Assembly (NCBI GenBank): GCA_018673255.1
Contig: JABHDC010000065.1
Location: 1-64,000, forward strand
DNA from: Gemmatimonadota bacterium
Lineage (GTDB): Bacteria; Latescibacterota; UBA2968; UBA8231
Length of the DNA stretch: 64,000 nucleotides
Reading direction: 5' to 3'
Made by a program: the position numbers and the translations under genes. Each line of letters begins with the position of its first letter. The stretch's first letter is position 1. Shown piece by piece: positions 51,364 to 58,184 of the stretch. The notes under the pieces were generated by a model, which saw only the letters and a program-made list of their open reading frames with translations, was not told where the DNA came from and did no database searches.

Positions 51364-52643
51364 TCTCTGCCGGTGCGTCGACCCTCATCTTCGTCGACGC
51401 CAATCAGCACCAATCCGCCGGCGATGAGCAGAGCCACCACGACGGACATCCCGACTCGCTGCGAATCGAAGACATCTGTCAGAATCCCCAGCAGCAGGGG
51501 GCCGATGAAGGCCGTCGCCTTGCCCGAAAAGGCGTAGAGACCGAAGAACTCGCTCTCTTTGCCGTGCGGGATGAAGCGCGCCATCAGAGATCGGCTGGCC
51601 GCCTGTGCGGGGCCGCTCAGCAAGCCGATACCGATCGCGGCAGCCCAGAATATCTGGATATCTACGGTCGTCACCGCCGCCAGAGAGGCCAAGACCAGAC
51701 CTGCAACACTGATCTGGATCGTGCGTTTACCGCCAAGGCGATCGTCAAGGAAGCCGAAGGCGAAGGCCCCAATGCCTGCGGCAACGTTGAGGACGAGACC
51801 GAAGACCATCAGGTCCTTGAGCGTGAAGCCCAGTGTGCCCGTCGCATAGATCCCACCGAAGGCGAAGACCGTCACCATGCCATCGTTGTAAAGCAGGCGC
51901 GCCAGCAACAGACGGGCAATCTGTCGGTATCGCCGAATGTGGGTGATCGTGTCGGCAAGCTCGCCGAAGGCCGCCCTGGCCGCCGCCCCCGGGCTCCGAG
52001 TGGAGCTGTTGCTCTTGGGTTCGCGGACCCAGAGGAAGAAGGGAAGGCTGAAAATGGCAAACCAGGCCGCCACCAGCAGATTGACGGCACGTATATGTTC
52101 ACCGTCGGTGACAAAGCCAAGCCAGGGTGTCTCGGTGTTCACGAAGCCGACCATGGCCAATCCCATGCACAACAGGCCGCCGACGTATCCCACGGCCCAG
52201 CCGATCCCCGAGAGTCGGCCCACCCGGTCGATCGACACCAGATGCGGGAGGAAGGCATTGTAGAAGACGCCCCCCAGTTCGAAACAGACGTTGGCGATCA
52301 CGAACCAGGTCAGAGCCAGTACCACCTGCCCGGGACCCGGGAAATAGAGCCCCACCGTGGCGATGACACACAGCGCGGTTGTGCCGGCCAGGAAGCGCCG
52401 CCGACACCCGCACCCGTCGGCGATCGCACCCAGGGCAGGGGAGAGCAGGGCGACGGTGATGCTGCTGATCGCCATGGCCCGGGACCAGTACGTCGTTCCT
52501 GACACGACATCGGTGGCGATGCCGCGTGTGAAGTAGGCCGAGTAGATGAAGGTGACGACGAGGGTCGTGAAGGCACTGTTGGCGAAGTCGTACAGCGACC
52601 AGCCCCACAGTGCGCGGCGTCCAGCGTCGCTCTCGATGTTCAT
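51360..52643 (-). CDS. MFS transporter, UMF1/Atg22-like
   Basis: A 427-residue protein with about 12 membrane helices. It begins ALWGWSLYDFANSAFTTLVV, then FIYSAYFTRG, the hallmark of the UMF1/Atg22 family, whose vacuolar yeast member exports amino acids; LLSPALGAIADGCGCRRRFL is the MFS loop 2-3 motif and GLLSGPAQAASRSLMARFIP a second half-repeat motif. Bacterial members are thought to move small metabolites but substrates are unknown. The ATG at 52643 has GGAGAG upstream and places the motif at residue 12. Divergent from the SDR gene, with about 140 bases between. Confidence 0.92.
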   Translation of the reverse strand: MNIESDAGRRALWGWSLYDFANSAFTTLVVTFIYSAYFTRGIATDVVSGTTYWSRAMAISSITVALLSPALGAIADGCGCRRRFLAGTTALCVIATVGLYFPGPGQVVLALTWFVIANVCFELGGVFYNAFLPHLVSIDRVGRLSGIGWAVGYVGGLLCMGLAMVGFVNTETPWLGFVTDGEHIRAVNLLVAAWFAIFSLPFFLWVREPKSNSSTRSPGAAARAAFGELADTITHIRRYRQIARLLLARLLYNDGMVTVFAFGGIYATGTLGFTLKDLMVFGLVLNVAAGIGAFAFGFLDDRLGGKRTIQISVAGLVLASLAAVTTVDIQIFWAAAIGIGLLSGPAQAASRSLMARFIPHGKESEFFGLYAFSGKATAFIGPLLLGILTDVFDSQRVGMSVVVALLIAGGLVLIGVDEDEGRRTGRD

Positions 52644-52787
52644 ACAGTTGCTCTCCGGTCTTTGACCAAGGGTAGCCAACGGGGCAACGGTCTGTCTACC
52701 ATCGATCCTGCTTGCCGGAAGATTTCAGAGACGATTGATTCATCGAGCACTGTGAGCGCATGTGGATGGCACACCGAGGAGGGTCTA

Positions 52788-53564
52788 GTGTCTGAACGAG
52801 AACTGGAAGGCAAGGTTGCCCTGGTGACGGGGGCTACGGGGGGGATCGGTCAGGCCATCTGCCATGAGTTGGCAGCTGCTGGTGCCTCTATTGTCGTGCA
52901 CGGCCACCGGCAGCGTGAGATCGCCGAGCAGTGTGCGAGCGAACTGGGGCAGGTCACGTCTGCCATATCCCTGTGCAGTGACCTGACGCAGCCGACGGCG
53001 GCTGCTGAAGTGGTGGCGGCGGCCGTCGATTCCCTGGGGGGCCTCGATCTGCTGATCAACAATGCCGGTGTCACCCTCGGCGGTCTCGGCGTCGAGGACA
53101 CATCCATTGAGGACTGGCTTCGTGTAACCGATATCAATCTGCACAGCGTATTCTATCTGTGTCGCGCGGCAATCCCCGCCCTGCGTGAGCGTGGTGGAGG
53201 CTGCATCGTCAATGTGGCCTCAAATATCGTCAACAGTCTGCCCGGCGGGGCTGCGGCGTATGCGACGACGAAGGCTGGTGTCGTCGCCCTGACGAAGGTG
53301 CTGTCCAAGGAGGTTGCCCACGAGAAGATCCGCGTTAACGCCCTGTCACCGGGGCTGATCGCAGCCGGGATGGGGCAGGGCGCGATCGAGCGCCGCACGC
53401 AGGAGCAGATGTCCCGTTTCCTCGAATCGATTCCCACCCGACGGCCGGGCACCGCTGATGAAGTGGCCCACGTCGTCAGATTCCTGTGTTCTCCGGCAGC
53501 CAGCTATTTGACGGGACAGAACATCACCGTCAATGGCGGAGATCGCACCGAATCCTATCAGTGA
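52788..53564 (+). CDS. Short-chain dehydrogenase/reductase (FabG-like)
   Basis: A 258-residue SDR. It has KVALVTGATGGIGQAICHEL (TGxxxGxG cofactor motif), LLINNAGVTLGG (NNAG), the catalytic Ser in IVNVASNIVNSLPGG, YATTKAG with catalytic Tyr and Lys, and RVNALSPGLIAAGM. It oxidises or reduces a hydroxyl/keto group with NAD(P)(H). FabG-type fatty acid synthesis is possible but no fab genes are near; a sugar or polyol is as likely. The GTG at 52788 follows GAGGAGGG and sets the Rossmann motif at residue 9; the frame upstream to 52662 lacks this. Confidence 0.92.
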   Translation: MSERELEGKVALVTGATGGIGQAICHELAAAGASIVVHGHRQREIAEQCASELGQVTSAISLCSDLTQPTAAAEVVAAAVDSLGGLDLLINNAGVTLGGLGVEDTSIEDWLRVTDINLHSVFYLCRAAIPALRERGGGCIVNVASNIVNSLPGGAAAYATTKAGVVALTKVLSKEVAHEKIRVNALSPGLIAAGMGQGAIERRTQEQMSRFLESIPTRRPGTADEVAHVVRFLCSPAASYLTGQNITVNGGDRTESYQ

Positions 53565-53576
53565 TGTCCTGGAAGA

Positions 53577-53903
53577 TCAGACGACGGTGTCGAACTGACG
53601 TGAGTTCGGTGACACACCCGGCGAATTCTGCCCGGATTCCTCATCCTCCGGATGCTCGTCCTGATCGCGTTGTTTAGACTGCTCACGGGCCTGCCCTTCA
53701 GGATCCCGGTCGACGCGATTCTCGGAAGGGTCGGCGTCATCTGTCGGCTTCGTTCGAGTCTGATCGTGGGCGTGTTCGTCATTCAGGCGCAGAGCCCCCT
53801 GGCGCTGCGCCTGATCCGCACTATTCTGCTGGATCTGCTGTGCGCGAGATGCCAACGGCGCTTTGGAGAGATTGTCCTGTAGGTCGATGGGACGCATGGC
53901 CAT
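53577..53903 (-). CDS. Small polar protein with MRPIDLQ N-terminus
   Basis: A 108-residue, very hydrophilic protein with a short conserved-looking start (MRPIDLQDNLSKAPLASRAQ) and a long tail of Gln, Asp, Glu, Arg and Lys that is probably disordered. The M-x-P-I-D-x-Q opening resembles a family of small uncharacterised proteins in other bacteria, from memory only. Either ATG at 53903 or 53897 may be used; the second has AGGTG eight bases upstream. A clear minus-strand promoter lies at 53943-53972. It is convergent with the SDR gene (12-base gap). Function unknown. Confidence 0.7.
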   Translation of the reverse strand: MAMRPIDLQDNLSKAPLASRAQQIQQNSADQAQRQGALRLNDEHAHDQTRTKPTDDADPSENRVDRDPEGQAREQSKQRDQDEHPEDEESGQNSPGVSPNSRQFDTVV

Positions 53904-53942
53904 GGCACCTGAGTGTCAGCCGGCTGGGTCGCCGGTCTAGCT

Positions 53943-53972
53943 GATGTACCCATTCGTGAAGACGTCTGTCAA
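53943..53972 (-). promoter_or_regulatory. Sigma70-type promoter for the small polar protein gene
   Basis: Read on the minus strand, TTGACA (53972-53967) is followed after 18 bases by TACATC (53948-53943), or after 17 by GTACAT. Transcription would start near 53936, about 33 bases before the gene at 53903. Confidence 0.5.
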
Positions 53973-54009
53973 GTAACAGGCGAAAGATCAGAGGGCGTAA
54001 CTCCTTCTG

Positions 54010-54141
54010 TTACCGTCGGTTGCGCAGTATCAAATAGATGATCCCTGCGATCCCGAAGATGTAGAGGGTGTTCCACTCAAATATGTAGAGTGCGGCGATG
54101 GCGAGAATCACCCCCATCACACGTTGTTCGCGCGGATTCAT
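54010..54141 (-). CDS. 43-residue single-pass membrane miniprotein
   Basis: A short open frame encodes MNPREQRVMGVILAIAALYI and a further 23 residues ending LILRNRR. Two hydrophobic stretches separated by FEWNT make a membrane hairpin or one long helix, with a basic C-terminus. The ATG lies three bases after the stop of the TIM-barrel gene at 54145, with GGAG about nine bases upstream inside that gene, so it is probably its operon partner. Many bacteria have such miniproteins as regulators of transporters or membrane enzymes, but no family is recognised. Too short for most gene callers. Confidence 0.6.
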   Translation of the reverse strand: MNPREQRVMGVILAIAALYIFEWNTLYIFGIAGIIYLILRNRR

Positions 54142-54144
54142 CGG

Positions 54145-55287
54145 CTATTCTCCAGCGGCTGCTGAGAGTTTGTGGTAGACGCGTCGCATAGCCTCGAGTT
54201 TTCCCGGGTCCTTGGCGACACTGTCGAGCGTGAACATCATGATACCTGTGCTGCGTCCGCTGCTGCCATCGGTAAGGACGCGGGCAAATTCTTCTGGCTC
54301 GATGCGTGGCTCGTCGTGAGCCTGCACAATGGGCCACAGCCGGGGGAAGCCGTCGGCTGGCAGGTTGTATTGTTCGCCGAAGTAGTCGACGTACTCGGCG
54401 ATGTATTCTGGTGTCTTGCCGGACCTGCCGTGGTAGATCATCGGGCTGTACACGTCGACGTATGGGGCCAGGGCGGTGAAATCGAGTCCGAGACAGCGGC
54501 GCCGGACACCGGCGAGATCCTCATCTTTCCAGGCGACCTGATAGTTCCCGACCAGGGCCTGAGGATTGTGTTCCTTGACGATCTCGTGAATCTGTCGGGC
54601 CCAGTCGGCCAGTACCGACACACGCCAGTCTTCCCACTGGCGCGCCGCGTGCATGAAGATCCATTCGGACCGTTCTTTGACCTCGCCGTCGGGGACTGTC
54701 ACACCCGACCACCGCTGGAAGGCGGTCAGACAGCTTGAGTTGAAGCACGTCTTGGCGAAGATCGGGTAGGGGTCCTCGAACTGGGCGTGCCAGTGGAGGT
54801 AGTCCATCCACACGCCGTCGATGCTGGGCAACTGAGTGAGAAGATCGCGCAGGGCCTGGAGGCGGTAGGCACGAAAACCGGCATCGGTGGGGCAGGCACC
54901 CATGAACCAGGTCGCTGGTTCCACGGGTTTGCCCGCATCATCGATCGGATGCGCCTCGGGATGGGTGGCAACGTAGTCGCCGTAGCCGCCATTCAGGGTC
55001 GCGAATTCGGCGAACACGAGGCAGCCCTCGGCACGGGCACGCTCGACGGTGGCCTGATCGAGACTGGCCCCGTGAATGAAGACGGCATTGACGCCGTAGT
55101 CATCCAGTCGCAGACCTCGCTCCCAGAACGAGCGAGGATGACCGTAGGTACCGCGGATCATGGACGGGAGATCACGAGCCATGGGCGGTGGGTCCGTGTG
55201 AGCTGGCCCGGACTGGCATAGCGCCAATCCGATCAGCGTGAGCGACAGATGCCTGCGCAAGCAGCCGACCGATCTGAAAAGAGTCAC
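54145..55287 (-). CDS. Secreted glycoside-hydrolase-like TIM-barrel protein
   Basis: A 380-residue protein with a signal peptide (LSLTLIGLALCQSGPAHT, residues about 14-31). The body reads as a (beta/alpha)8 barrel: DYGVNAVFIHGAS, EGCLVFAEFATLNGGYG, IDGVWMDYLHWHAQFEDPYP (candidate catalytic Asp/His), LVGNYQVAW, APYVDVYSPMIYHG, LWPIVQAHDEPRIEPEE. This pattern is shared by family 10-like glycosylhydrolases and related putative alpha-galactosidases. Probably periplasmic or extracellular polysaccharide processing. It is followed by the 43-residue membrane miniprotein and is divergent from the enolase-superfamily gene. Confidence 0.78.
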   Translation of the reverse strand: MTLFRSVGCLRRHLSLTLIGLALCQSGPAHTDPPPMARDLPSMIRGTYGHPRSFWERGLRLDDYGVNAVFIHGASLDQATVERARAEGCLVFAEFATLNGGYGDYVATHPEAHPIDDAGKPVEPATWFMGACPTDAGFRAYRLQALRDLLTQLPSIDGVWMDYLHWHAQFEDPYPIFAKTCFNSSCLTAFQRWSGVTVPDGEVKERSEWIFMHAARQWEDWRVSVLADWARQIHEIVKEHNPQALVGNYQVAWKDEDLAGVRRRCLGLDFTALAPYVDVYSPMIYHGRSGKTPEYIAEYVDYFGEQYNLPADGFPRLWPIVQAHDEPRIEPEEFARVLTDGSSGRSTGIMMFTLDSVAKDPGKLEAMRRVYHKLSAAAGE

Positions 55288-55358
55288 ATGGCAGGTGCGG
55301 CAAGTATGCTACGGCATGTCGCGCCGGGCAAGCGTGATGACACCTGAATGAGAACTGT

Positions 55359-56648
55359 ATGCAGATTGATCACACCGATCTCGAGATCCAGCGCGAACCC
55401 TTTGCTCGCCCCTTTGCCTTCAAAGGCGCGGCATTCCATGAGAAGTGGAATCTCGTCGTCCGACTTCGGGATGATGATGGGCGCGAGGCATTTGGTGTCG
55501 GTGGGCTGGCCGTGCTCTGGTCGGATGCCCGGGTCTTCGCCCGCCACAGTGAGGTCGGTGGCAATGCCCTGATGGTGGCGATATTGGAGCGGGGTCTGGC
55601 CCTGGCACGATCGGCGGGAACGATCGATTCACCGGTCCAGCTGCTGAATACGATTCTCCCTGACGTGGAGAGCTACGCACAATCGGTGACCGGCGTGCCG
55701 GACCTGTCGCGCACCTTCATTCTCAATGCCCTGGTTGCCCTCGACAATGCCGCCTGGATGCTGTGGAGTCAGTCCCGGTCGGTCCAGGGCTTCGACGGCC
55801 TCATTCCTACAGGCATTCGCCATGCTCTGGGGCATCGACAACGGCAGATCGCTCTGGCGCCGGCGATAGGCTACAACATGCCTGACGAGCAGATTCGCGC
55901 GTTGTTGGGTGCCGGGGCCGGTATTCTGAAGGTGAAAATCGGCCACCCCGGCGATGAGGAAGAGATGGTGGCTGGAGATATCGATGGACTGGCCCGTCTG
56001 CACCGAATCGTGGGGGACACGGCCTGTGCACTGACCACGGATGGCCGAGTCGCCTACTATCTCGATGCCAATGGCCGTTACCGGCGGCGAGAGGCCCTCG
56101 AACGTCTTCTGGAGGCCGTCCACCGGATCGGTCTGCTGGATCGTATCCTCCTGCTGGAAGAACCCTTTGCTGCAGACGTCGTCGAAGATGTCGATGTCCG
56201 GGGCCTGCCTGTGCGAGTTGCGGCCGATGAGAGCCTGCACGATCCGGCTGACGTCGAACGTCGGCATGAACTCGGCTACGGCGCGGTGGCGATCAAACCG
56301 GCCGGCAAGACCCTGAGTGTGGCCTTTGATATGGTGGCCGAGGCACACAAATCCGGCATGACGGCATTCGTCGCAGACAATGCCTGTGTTCCCTGGCTGC
56401 TGGAGTGGAACAAGAATGTTGCCGCTCGATTGCCAGATTTTCCCGGTGTGTGCGGTGGTCTGATCGAGTCGAATGGGGCTGAGAATTACGGTCGTTGGCA
56501 GCAGATGCTGGAAGAGCACCCCTGCGCCGGGGCCCCGTGGTTGGCGGCGCGAGAGGGGGCCTATCACCTGGATGACGACTACTGGCAGCAATCGGGTGGG
56601 ATCTTCCTCGATCCGGCACCCTACAGCCGGTTGCTGCGACCTGCCTGA
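55359..56648 (+). CDS. Enolase-superfamily (mandelate racemase/muconate lactonising-like) enzyme
   Basis: A 429-residue protein. The N-terminal capping domain (residues 1-130) is followed by the barrel: ILKVKIGHPGDEEEM has the K-x-K catalytic base, ALTTDGRVAYYLDANGRY gives the first metal ligand, ILLLEEPFA the second and RVAADESLHDPADVE the third; GAVAIKPAGKTLSVAFDM and FVADNACVPWLLEWNK close the site. Members abstract a proton alpha to a carboxylate (dipeptide epimerase, sugar-acid dehydratase, racemase). Which one applies is open; the PhyH and glycoside-hydrolase-like neighbours fit sugar-acid breakdown. The gene ends facing the phyH-like gene. Confidence 0.9.
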   Translation: MQIDHTDLEIQREPFARPFAFKGAAFHEKWNLVVRLRDDDGREAFGVGGLAVLWSDARVFARHSEVGGNALMVAILERGLALARSAGTIDSPVQLLNTILPDVESYAQSVTGVPDLSRTFILNALVALDNAAWMLWSQSRSVQGFDGLIPTGIRHALGHRQRQIALAPAIGYNMPDEQIRALLGAGAGILKVKIGHPGDEEEMVAGDIDGLARLHRIVGDTACALTTDGRVAYYLDANGRYRRREALERLLEAVHRIGLLDRILLLEEPFAADVVEDVDVRGLPVRVAADESLHDPADVERRHELGYGAVAIKPAGKTLSVAFDMVAEAHKSGMTAFVADNACVPWLLEWNKNVAARLPDFPGVCGGLIESNGAENYGRWQQMLEEHPCAGAPWLAAREGAYHLDDDYWQQSGGIFLDPAPYSRLLRPA

Positions 56649-56714
56649 GCCGGATCGCCCGCTGCGGACCGCCACCAGGTGACAGGACGCACGGTGGCAG
56701 GACTCGGGTAGGCG

Positions 56715-57446
56715 TCAGTCCGCCGGGACCAGGTCCTGCAGGTCGGCGCGGTAGACCCAGCTGTCTTCGCGTACGTAGTGTGTGGCGAAGGCCAGACGGG
56801 GGTGATCGGCGGTCTTGTTGGCGTAGGATCCGTGGACGGTCAGACTCGAGAAGAACACGCCGCCGCCGGGGGCGACCTCGAGATGTTCCACATTGTCGGG
56901 GCCGTATGCATAGATATCGTGGGATGTCATGGTCTGAGACCACTGCTCCCCATCCGGGCCACGCATCTCGTAGTCCTGCTCCCAGTCGGCGTGCTGATCC
57001 GACTCCCGGACGCGACCGGCAGAGAGCAATCCCTCCTTGTGGCTGCCCGGGGCGACGACGAGGCCGCCATTGTCGGGGCCGGTCTGGCTGAAGGCCATCC
57101 AGCATGCGGTCAGCGTATTCGGCTCATTGCGGATGTAGTGCGTATCCTGATGGAGTGCAACGCCAGTACCGCCCTCGGGCGGCTTGGCCATGTACATCGT
57201 CTGCACGACCCGCGGGGCCCCGCCCACCAATTGCCGGATCTTGCCCACAACGGATGCATGCCGTGCGATGGCGGTATAACTTTCATGGGTCTGGTGATTC
57301 TGCAGCCCTGCCGGGCGTGCCTCACCGAACTCGCGATCACGGGCGAGGAAGGCCTCCACATCCTCGACAGGCAGCAGATCGGGGACCACGACATAGCCGT
57401 GCTCTGTGAAATGGCGCAGCTGTGCGTCACTGAGCAGCACGCTCAT
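56715..57446 (-). CDS. Phytanoyl-CoA dioxygenase (PhyH) family protein
   Basis: A 243-residue Fe(II)/2-oxoglutarate dioxygenase. The iron-binding His99-x-Asp101 is in GVALHQDTHYIR and the distal His in FFSSLTVHGSYANKT, followed by the 2-oxoglutarate-binding Arg in HPRLAFATHYV. The opening (LRHFTEHGYVVVPDLLPVED) is typical. Relatives hydroxylate lipids, antibiotics, ectoine or other small molecules. The ATG at 57446, with GGAG eight bases upstream, gives the usual family start; the frame to 57542 adds unrelated residues. The substrate is unknown; the gene is divergent from the dCMP deaminase-like gene and convergent with the enolase-like one. Confidence 0.92.
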   Translation of the reverse strand: MSVLLSDAQLRHFTEHGYVVVPDLLPVEDVEAFLARDREFGEARPAGLQNHQTHESYTAIARHASVVGKIRQLVGGAPRVVQTMYMAKPPEGGTGVALHQDTHYIRNEPNTLTACWMAFSQTGPDNGGLVVAPGSHKEGLLSAGRVRESDQHADWEQDYEMRGPDGEQWSQTMTSHDIYAYGPDNVEHLEVAPGGGVFFSSLTVHGSYANKTADHPRLAFATHYVREDSWVYRADLQDLVPAD

Positions 57447-57586
57447 CGGTAACTCCAGACGGGTGAGGGATAGGGCGGCCGGCGCGTGGTCGGCCAGTTC
57501 AGAATACCAGTTCAGGATATCATTGAGACACGGGGTCGGCAAGCCAATGGCCCCGACGGCATCAAGACACAGAGAAAAGGCGACGG

Positions 57587-58117
57587 GTGAGCGAGCAGAG
57601 ACAGCGACCAGACCGGGACGAATACTATATGCGTATTGCCATGGCTGTGCGGTCTCGTGCCGATTGCCTTGGCAACCGTGTGGGGGCGGTCCTGGTGCTC
57701 GATGACCGTATCATTTCCACCGGGTACAATGGCACCCCGGCGAATATGACCAATTGTACCGACGGTGGATGCCTGCGTTGCTCGCAACGTGACCGTTTTG
57801 CTTCCGGCAAGGCATATGATCTGTGCATCTGTGTGCATGCCGAACAGAATGCATTGCTGGCTGCAGCCCGATTCGGCATTGCCACGGAAGGTGCAGGGAT
57901 CTTCTCCACGATGCAGCCCTGTTTCGGTTGCACGAAAGAGCTCCTGCAGGCAGGTGTACACCGGGTTCACTACCTGCATGAGTGGGTCTATCCGGATGAG
58001 GAAATGCAGCAGACCTACAAGTTGCTGCAGGACCACTTCAAGGGTGGTGTACACGCCGTTGAGGTGGAGGATGACGATGCACAGTGGGCCGTTTCGCTCA
58101 AGCGGAAGAAGAATTAG
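57587..58117 (+). CDS. dCMP/cytidine deaminase family protein (ComEB-like)
   Basis: A 176-residue zinc enzyme. The zinc site is HAEQN (His84, Glu86) and PCFGC (Cys112, Cys115), with an inserted Cys-rich loop NCTDGGCLRCSQRDRF (Cys57, 62, 65) common in dCMP deaminases of the ComEB type. VGAVLVLDDRIISTGYNGTP is the nucleotide-binding strand. It converts dCMP to dUMP for dTMP synthesis; the ComEB name reflects operon context in Bacillus only. The GTG start is read from a clear GACGGG upstream; the C-terminal tail (AVSLKRKKN) is basic. A T-rich leader separates it from the histidine kinase gene. Confidence 0.92.
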   Translation: MSEQRQRPDRDEYYMRIAMAVRSRADCLGNRVGAVLVLDDRIISTGYNGTPANMTNCTDGGCLRCSQRDRFASGKAYDLCICVHAEQNALLAAARFGIATEGAGIFSTMQPCFGCTKELLQAGVHRVHYLHEWVYPDEEMQQTYKLLQDHFKGGVHAVEVEDDDAQWAVSLKRKKN

Positions 58118-58184
58118 CTTTGTTTTTGTCGTGTTTGGCGTTTTTGTAATGTTCTTACTTGTTTATCATTCACGCTGAATCCGT

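Noticed and set aside
51042..52502. Plus-strand open frame of 486 codons over the MFS gene
   Set aside because: It starts inside the OPT-like gene in another phase and runs antisense to the UMF1-type transporter, whose motifs and codon pattern are clear. The translation is polar and matches nothing.
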